Origin: Streptomyces sp. TRM70350
GTDB taxonomy: Bacteria; Actinomycetota; Actinomycetes; Streptomycetales; Streptomycetaceae
Assembly: GCF_019219825.1 (NCBI RefSeq)
Contig: NZ_JAHUXH010000002.1
Coordinates: 310,001-374,000 of the forward strand
Direction: 5' to 3'
Length of the DNA stretch: 64,000 bases
How positions within the stretch are numbered: position 1 is the stretch's first letter; each line of letters starts with the position of its first letter. Shown here one piece after another: positions 59,940 through 64,000 of the stretch. Both the position numbers and the translations under genes were made by a program. The notes beneath the pieces were generated by a model. The model was not told the origin of the DNA and searched no databases. It saw only the letters and a list, made by a program, of their open reading frames with translations.

Positions 59940-61940
59940 ATGACGGCCGAGCTGGTGCGGGGGCAGAACCACCCGCTCTCCCAGGCCCGCCTGGAGATCA
60001 GGGTCTCGGCCGGCAAGCCCGTCGTGGCCGTGGCGACGCTCAGCGACGAGCAGGGCAAGGTCCGGGACACGGAGCGAGTGGCCCACCCGGGCGCACCCAC
60101 CCTGCCCGGACTGGAGGTGTCCCGCCAGGCGGCCGCCGCCCACCGCCTCGCGGTGGACCTGGACGCCATGCCGGACGCCGTGCACCGCGTCCATGTGCTG
60201 CTCGCCCTGCCCACCGGCGCCGGGGGACCGGCCCGCTTCGGCGCCGTGGCCGCCCCCTTCGTCGCGGTCACCGGACTCGACGGCACCGAGGTCGCCAGCT
60301 ACACCATCACCGGCCTGGAAACCGAGACGGCCGTCGTCGCCCTGGAGCTCTACCGCCGTCAGGGCGCCTGGAAGGTGCGCGCCGTCGGCCAGGGCTACGC
60401 CGGCGGCCTCGCCGAGCTCTTCACCGACCAGGGCCTGCCCCAGGCCCACCAGCTCGCCGGAGCCATCCACGACGCGGTCGCCCAGGGCATGGCCCGCTCG
60501 GTGGCGGCACCCCCGCCCCGTACGGTGGGCGCGGACCGCACCCGCCAGGCGGCCGCACCCACCCCGGGCCCGGACCACGGCGGCTCGCCCTACGGCACCC
60601 AGGCCCCGCAGGGCGCCACAGGAGGACGTACGGGCTACCCCGGTGGTTCCGCCCACCCCGAGCCCTCCGCCCCCACCGACCCCTCCGCCCTCACCCAGCC
60701 CTCCGCGCCCACCGCGGGCGGCCCGATCGACTACAACCACCCGCGCCGCCGGAACTCCGTACCGCCGCCGTCCCCGCCGACCGCGCCCCCTGCGGCGCCC
60801 GGTCAGCCCGCCCAGCCCGTCGCGGGCGACGCGACCGGCTGGTCCATGGACGAGCGGCTCTGCAACCAGGTGTGGGGCATGTTCGAGGACCTCGCCCGTA
60901 CCACCGCCGCGTACCGCAGCGCCGTCGACTTCGCCGAGTCGCGCATGGACAAGGAACTGGAGCAGGTCCTGTCCGACCCGCGCAGCCGGATCGGCGGACA
61001 GGCCGACGCCGCACGCGAGGAGGCCCGCGTCCGGCACGGCCGGCTCGTCGACCAGGCCCGGCAGGCCCTCGACCGGGACGTCGCCCAGCTCGCCGCCGAG
61101 GCCGACGTCGTCGAACCGGCCCTGCCACCGGCGTACGCCCGCTGGGACAACCCCGTCTGGCACGGCTACCGCGTGCCGATGGAGATGCCCATGGCCCTGC
61201 GCCTGGGCGACCTGCATCTGCCGGAGTGCGCCGAGGTGCGGATACCGATGCTGGTCCGGTTGCCGCTGGAGCGCGGCCTGTGGATCGACAGCGGTCGTGC
61301 CGGGTCCGTCGACGGTTCGTTCCACGACGCGCACGACCTGCGGCGCCTGGCGATGGAGACGGCGGTGGCGCATGTGGCGCGCCTGCTCGCCGTCCATCCC
61401 ACGGGCGAGTTCACCGTGTATGTCATCGACCCGGCCGGTTCGGGAGCGCAGACGCTGGTACCGCTGGTGCAGAGCGGGGTGCTCGCGGCCCCGCCCGCGG
61501 TCGGTGCCGCCGGTGTGGCGGACGTCCTGGGCAAGCTCACGCAGCGGGTCGACCTGGTGCAGATGGCGGTGCGCGGCGGCGCGCCCGACGCACTTCCACC
61601 GGACTTCGACACCTCCCAGAACCTGCTGGTGGTCAACGACTTCCCGCACGGCTTCGACGACCGGGCCGTCACGCAACTGCGCTACCTGGCCGACGAGGGC
61701 CCGGCCGTCGGCGTCCATCTCATGATGGTCGCGGACCGGGAGGACGCCGCTGCCTACGGGCCGTTGCTCGACCCGCTGTGGCGTTCGCTGCTGCGACTGA
61801 CTCCGGTGCCCGACGACCATCTCGCCGACCCGTGGGTGGGGCACGCCTGGACGTACGAGCCGTCGCTGGTGCCGCCCGGAAGCCAGGTGCTCCAGCGGGT
61901 GCTCGACCAGATCGCCGCAGCCCGTACCAAGCATCGGTAA
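59940..61940 (+). CDS. Large protein with N-terminal TerD-like domain
   Basis: This is a 666-aa multidomain protein. Residues 1-190 form a TerD-like beta-sandwich (LARLEIRVSAGKPVVAV-type strands, GLETETAVVALELYRRQGAWKVRAVGQGYAGGLAEL). Residues ~200-300 are a Pro/Ser/Thr-rich linker (PSAPTDPSALTQPS). The rest (ARTTAAYRSAVDFAESRMDKELEQVL, PVWHGYRVPMEMPMALRLGDLHLP, EFTVYVIDPAGSG) resembles the non-catalytic scaffold of FtsK/SpoIIIE-type ATPases, with NLLVVNDFPHGFDDRAVTQL at the Walker B place. A Walker A motif is absent. It follows the TerD gene and probably acts with it. Confidence 0.85.
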   Translation: MTAELVRGQNHPLSQARLEIRVSAGKPVVAVATLSDEQGKVRDTERVAHPGAPTLPGLEVSRQAAAAHRLAVDLDAMPDAVHRVHVLLALPTGAGGPARFGAVAAPFVAVTGLDGTEVASYTITGLETETAVVALELYRRQGAWKVRAVGQGYAGGLAELFTDQGLPQAHQLAGAIHDAVAQGMARSVAAPPPRTVGADRTRQAAAPTPGPDHGGSPYGTQAPQGATGGRTGYPGGSAHPEPSAPTDPSALTQPSAPTAGGPIDYNHPRRRNSVPPPSPPTAPPAAPGQPAQPVAGDATGWSMDERLCNQVWGMFEDLARTTAAYRSAVDFAESRMDKELEQVLSDPRSRIGGQADAAREEARVRHGRLVDQARQALDRDVAQLAAEADVVEPALPPAYARWDNPVWHGYRVPMEMPMALRLGDLHLPECAEVRIPMLVRLPLERGLWIDSGRAGSVDGSFHDAHDLRRLAMETAVAHVARLLAVHPTGEFTVYVIDPAGSGAQTLVPLVQSGVLAAPPAVGAAGVADVLGKLTQRVDLVQMAVRGGAPDALPPDFDTSQNLLVVNDFPHGFDDRAVTQLRYLADEGPAVGVHLMMVADREDAAAYGPLLDPLWRSLLRLTPVPDDHLADPWVGHAWTYEPSLVPPGSQVLQRVLDQIAAARTKHR

Positions 61941-62021
61941 AGCCGGGCTGAGCAGGGGATTTGAGCTTGTCTTTGCCAACTAATTTACCTTTCCTTGGTG
62001 ATTGGGGTACTGTTCTGCGTA

Positions 62022-62119
62022 CGGAGGGGAGTACTCCCTGACTACTGCGACGTACCCGTCAATACGGATCAGGCCAGATCCCGGGGCGTCGGCCCGCTTG
62101 TGGGTGGAAGAGACCTCCG
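62022..62119 (+). promoter_or_regulatory. Probable yybP-ykoY (Mn2+) riboswitch
   Basis: The leader of the TerC-family gene closes with a 6-bp stem CGGAGG (62022-62027) / CCTCCG (62114-62119). Inside is GGGAGTACTCCC, a GTCAATAC-containing central part and GGGGCGTCGGCCC before GAAGAGACCTCCGG. This order matches what I know of yybP-ykoY leaders, and TerC/Alx-type transporters are among the best-known targets of that Mn2+ riboswitch. The start codon is ~50 bp after the aptamer, enough for an expression platform. A covariance-model search would decide. Confidence 0.65.
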
Positions 62120-62170
62120 GCAGCGACGACGCTGACTGACCGTTCGCCGTTACGTACTGCCGGAGGCGCA

Positions 62171-63172
62171 GTGGATGTTTCTGTGACCCTATGGGTCCTG
62201 ACCATCGTGGGACTGGCCGCGCTCATCGCGGTCGACTTCTTCATCGGTCGCAAGCCCCACGATGTATCGATCAAGGAAGCCGGGATCTGGACCGTCGTCT
62301 GGATCGTCCTGGCCTGTCTCTTCGGCCTCGGCCTGCTCGTCTTCGGCGGCGGCCGGCCCGCCGGTGAGTTCTTCGCCGGCTTCATCACCGAGAAGTCGCT
62401 GAGCGTCGACAACCTCTTCGTCTTCGTCCTGATCATGGCGAAGTTCGCCGTGCCCTCGCAGTACCAGCAGCGGGTGCTGCTCATCGGCGTTCTCATAGCC
62501 CTGGTACTGCGCGCGGTCTTCATCGCCGCCGGTGCCGCGATCATCGCCAGCTTCTCGTGGGTGTTCTACCTCTTCGGCGCCTTCCTGATCTGGACCGCCT
62601 GGAAGCTGATCCAGGAGGCCCGGGCGGGAGCCGAGGACGAGGAGTACGAGGAGAACAAGCTCCTCAAGGCCGCCGAGCGCCGCTTCGGTGTGGCCGACCG
62701 CTACCACGGCACCAAGCTGTGGATCGAGCAGAACGGCAAGCGGGTCATGACCCCGATGCTGGTCGTGATGCTGGCCATCGGCACCACGGACGTCCTGTTC
62801 GCGCTCGACTCCATCCCGGCGATCTTCGGCCTCACGCAGGACCCGTACATCGTCTTCACTGCCAACGCCTTCGCGCTGATGGGCCTCAGGCAGCTGTACT
62901 TCCTCATCGGCGGCCTGCTGAAGAAGCTGGTCCACCTGTCGTACGGCCTGTCGATCATCCTCGGCTTCATCGGCGTCAAGCTGGTGCTGCACGCGCTGCA
63001 CGAGTCCGGGGTCCACGTCCCGGAGATCGGCATCCCGTTCTCGCTCGGCGTGATCTGCACCGTCCTGATCGTCACCACGATCACCAGCCTCATGGCCTCC
63101 CGGAAACAGGCGGCGGCCGAGGCGGCGCAGGGGCCGAGCGAAGAGACCCCGAAGGACAGCGTCGACGTCTGA
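62171..63172 (+). CDS. TerC/Alx-family membrane transporter
   Basis: This 333-aa TerC-family protein has about nine helices. The signature acidic motifs are AVDFFIGRKPH near the start, ITEKSLSVDNLFVFVLIMAKF (family motif EKxLSVDNLFVF) and IGTTDVLFALDSIPAIFGLTQDPYIVFTANAFALMGLRQLYF. Related proteins export Mn2+ and load it into exoenzymes. The start is GTG 62171, with GGAGG eight bases upstream. The leader carries a probable Mn2+ riboswitch. The hairpin at 63205 follows. Confidence 0.94.
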   Translation: MDVSVTLWVLTIVGLAALIAVDFFIGRKPHDVSIKEAGIWTVVWIVLACLFGLGLLVFGGGRPAGEFFAGFITEKSLSVDNLFVFVLIMAKFAVPSQYQQRVLLIGVLIALVLRAVFIAAGAAIIASFSWVFYLFGAFLIWTAWKLIQEARAGAEDEEYEENKLLKAAERRFGVADRYHGTKLWIEQNGKRVMTPMLVVMLAIGTTDVLFALDSIPAIFGLTQDPYIVFTANAFALMGLRQLYFLIGGLLKKLVHLSYGLSIILGFIGVKLVLHALHESGVHVPEIGIPFSLGVICTVLIVTTITSLMASRKQAAAEAAQGPSEETPKDSVDV

Positions 63173-63204
63173 CCATCACGGAGGCAGCGACAACCATCAC
63201 TGGT

Positions 63205-63233
63205 GCGGTGTTCGGTGAAGTGCCGAGCACCGC
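63205..63233 (+). terminator. Hairpin downstream of the TerC-family gene
   Basis: An 11-bp stem GCGGTGTTCGG (63205-63215) / CCGAGCACCGC (63223-63233) with one T-G wobble and a 7-nt loop lies ~30 bp after the stop. It is a likely terminator for the TerC unit. Confidence 0.6.
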
Positions 63234-63352
63234 TCCCGTGCTTCGAGTTCGACATGCGGAGGCCATGACGGTGACGTACGGGCGTCGTGCGACCTCCGCC
63301 GACCGTCGCCGACCGGAATGGGAGGTATGAGCCGGTCTGCGAGGGTCGCTGC

Positions 63353-64000
63353 ATGATCGATCGGCTCAGGTCGCTCACGCATGGGTGGACGTCCGTAGTG
63401 CCGGTGCTCGCGGCGATCTCGCTGGTCCTCACCTGGGGCCGGGACGTGCCGGGCGCGGTCGTCGTGCTTGATGATGGTCGTCCTCGCGGGCGCGGTCCTC
63501 GCCGCCGTGCATCACGCCGAAGTGGTCGCTCACCGGGCCGACGAGCCTTTCGGCTCGCTCATCCTCGCCGTCGCCGTCACCGTCATCGAGGTCGCGCTGA
63601 TCGTCACCCTCATGGCGGACGGCGGCGACAAGAGCGCCTCGCCGGCACGGGACACGGTCTTCGCGGCCGTGATGATCACCTGCAACGGCATCGTCGGCCT
63701 GAGCATCCTCGTGGCCTCCCCGCGCCACCGCACGGCCGTCTTCAACCCCGAGGGCACCGGCGCCGCCCTCGCGACGGTCGCCACGCCGGCCGCGCTCAGC
63801 CTCGTGCTGCCGACCTTCACCACCAGCAAGCCGGGCCCGGAGTTCTCGGCGGTGCAGCTCACGTTCGCCGCGCTGTCCTCGCTGATCCTCTACGGCCTGT
63901 TCGTGGCGACGATCCTCTACGGCCTGTTCGTGGCGACCCCAGACCGTCCGGCACCGCGACTACTTCCTGCCGATCACCCGCGAGGGCGACATGATCACCG
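63353..64000 (+). pseudogene. ChaA-type Ca2+(Na+)/H+ antiporter, frameshifted and cut by the window end
   Basis: The start MIDRLRSLTHGWTSVVPVLAAISLVLTWGRDVPGAVVVL is open from ATG 63353. Near 63472 the frame shifts by one base into VVLAGAVLAAVHHAEVVAHRADEPFGSLILAVAVTVIEVALIVTLM, the ChaA core, which includes the acidic motif VIEVALI. At about 63890-63940 the 27-bp coding unit ATCCTCTACGGC...GCGACG is present twice in tandem. One extra C (GCGACCCCAGACC) then shifts the frame before TVRHRDYFLPITREG. The gene runs off the window. Two frameshifts indicate decay or sequencing error. Confidence 0.8.

Noticed and set aside
1..64000. tRNA or rRNA genes
   Set aside because: No cloverleaf-like sequence with a CCA-proximal acceptor stem or rRNA signature was noticed; a dedicated scan was not possible.

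Overview
The window is high-GC actinobacterial chromosome, almost certainly Streptomyces. The coding sequence is strongly GC3-biased and GTG starts are frequent. It carries hallmark Streptomyces families: HATPase/XRE/DUF397 (abaA/whiJ-like) regulatory trios, an alpha-lytic-type secreted protease with a propeptide, a SAM methyltransferase of the DUF574 type, and a uvrB-Ter-TerC block. No rRNA, tRNA or CRISPR array was seen.

Layout. Positions 1-4115 are ordinary chromosomal genes: an S4 RNA-binding protein, a family 5 uracil-DNA glycosylase, proline iminopeptidase, a GNAT acetyltransferase and RidA. Positions 4241-30443 form a large accessory, defence-like island with three modules, all on the minus strand. 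(i) A 2295-aa DruE-like DEAD-box/DUF1998 helicase is translationally coupled to a helicase that fuses an N-terminal RelE/ParE-like domain to UvrD (4241-13368). (ii) A DUF262 protein is coupled to a DUF3696-type AAA ATPase and followed by an unrecognised 314-aa protein; five 8-bp repeats lie just before the third gene (16027-19457). (iii) A Ser/Thr kinase, a SNF2-family helicase and a 1686-aa adenine-specific DNA methylase lie in one operon-like run (21266-30443). A lipoprotein, a secreted protease, a remnant of a beta-family protein and an HATPase/XRE/DUF397 regulatory trio sit between the modules.

Positions 30603-42643 hold a nucleotidyltransferase, a FUSC-type membrane protein, an endonuclease/phosphatase-fold enzyme, an amidohydrolase, a DUF899 protein, an ABC exporter and a second HATPase/XRE/DUF397 trio followed by a SAM methyltransferase. 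Positions 42793-53541 hold a MocR regulator divergent from an AhpD-like protein, an orphan gltD, DUF1772 and DUF2293 proteins, a uridine-kinase-like protein without a P-loop, a CBS protein, CorA, the psuG/PfkB pair and a VOC protein. Positions 53607-64000 hold ogt, a decayed IS110 element, a decayed glycerophosphodiesterase, an MHYT membrane sensor, uvrB, two TerD-type proteins, a probable yybP-ykoY (Mn2+) riboswitch in front of a TerC-family transporter, and a frameshifted ChaA-type antiporter that runs off the end.

How the genes fit together. Modules (i)-(iii) combine helicases, a DNA methylase, a kinase and ParB-like/ABC-type ATPases, which is the usual vocabulary of anti-phage systems (Druantia, DISARM, BREX/Pgl). 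None of the three matches a complete canonical system as I know them. They are the best candidates here for undescribed biology. Short tandem repeats, several with a 13-bp period, recur between genes throughout the window.
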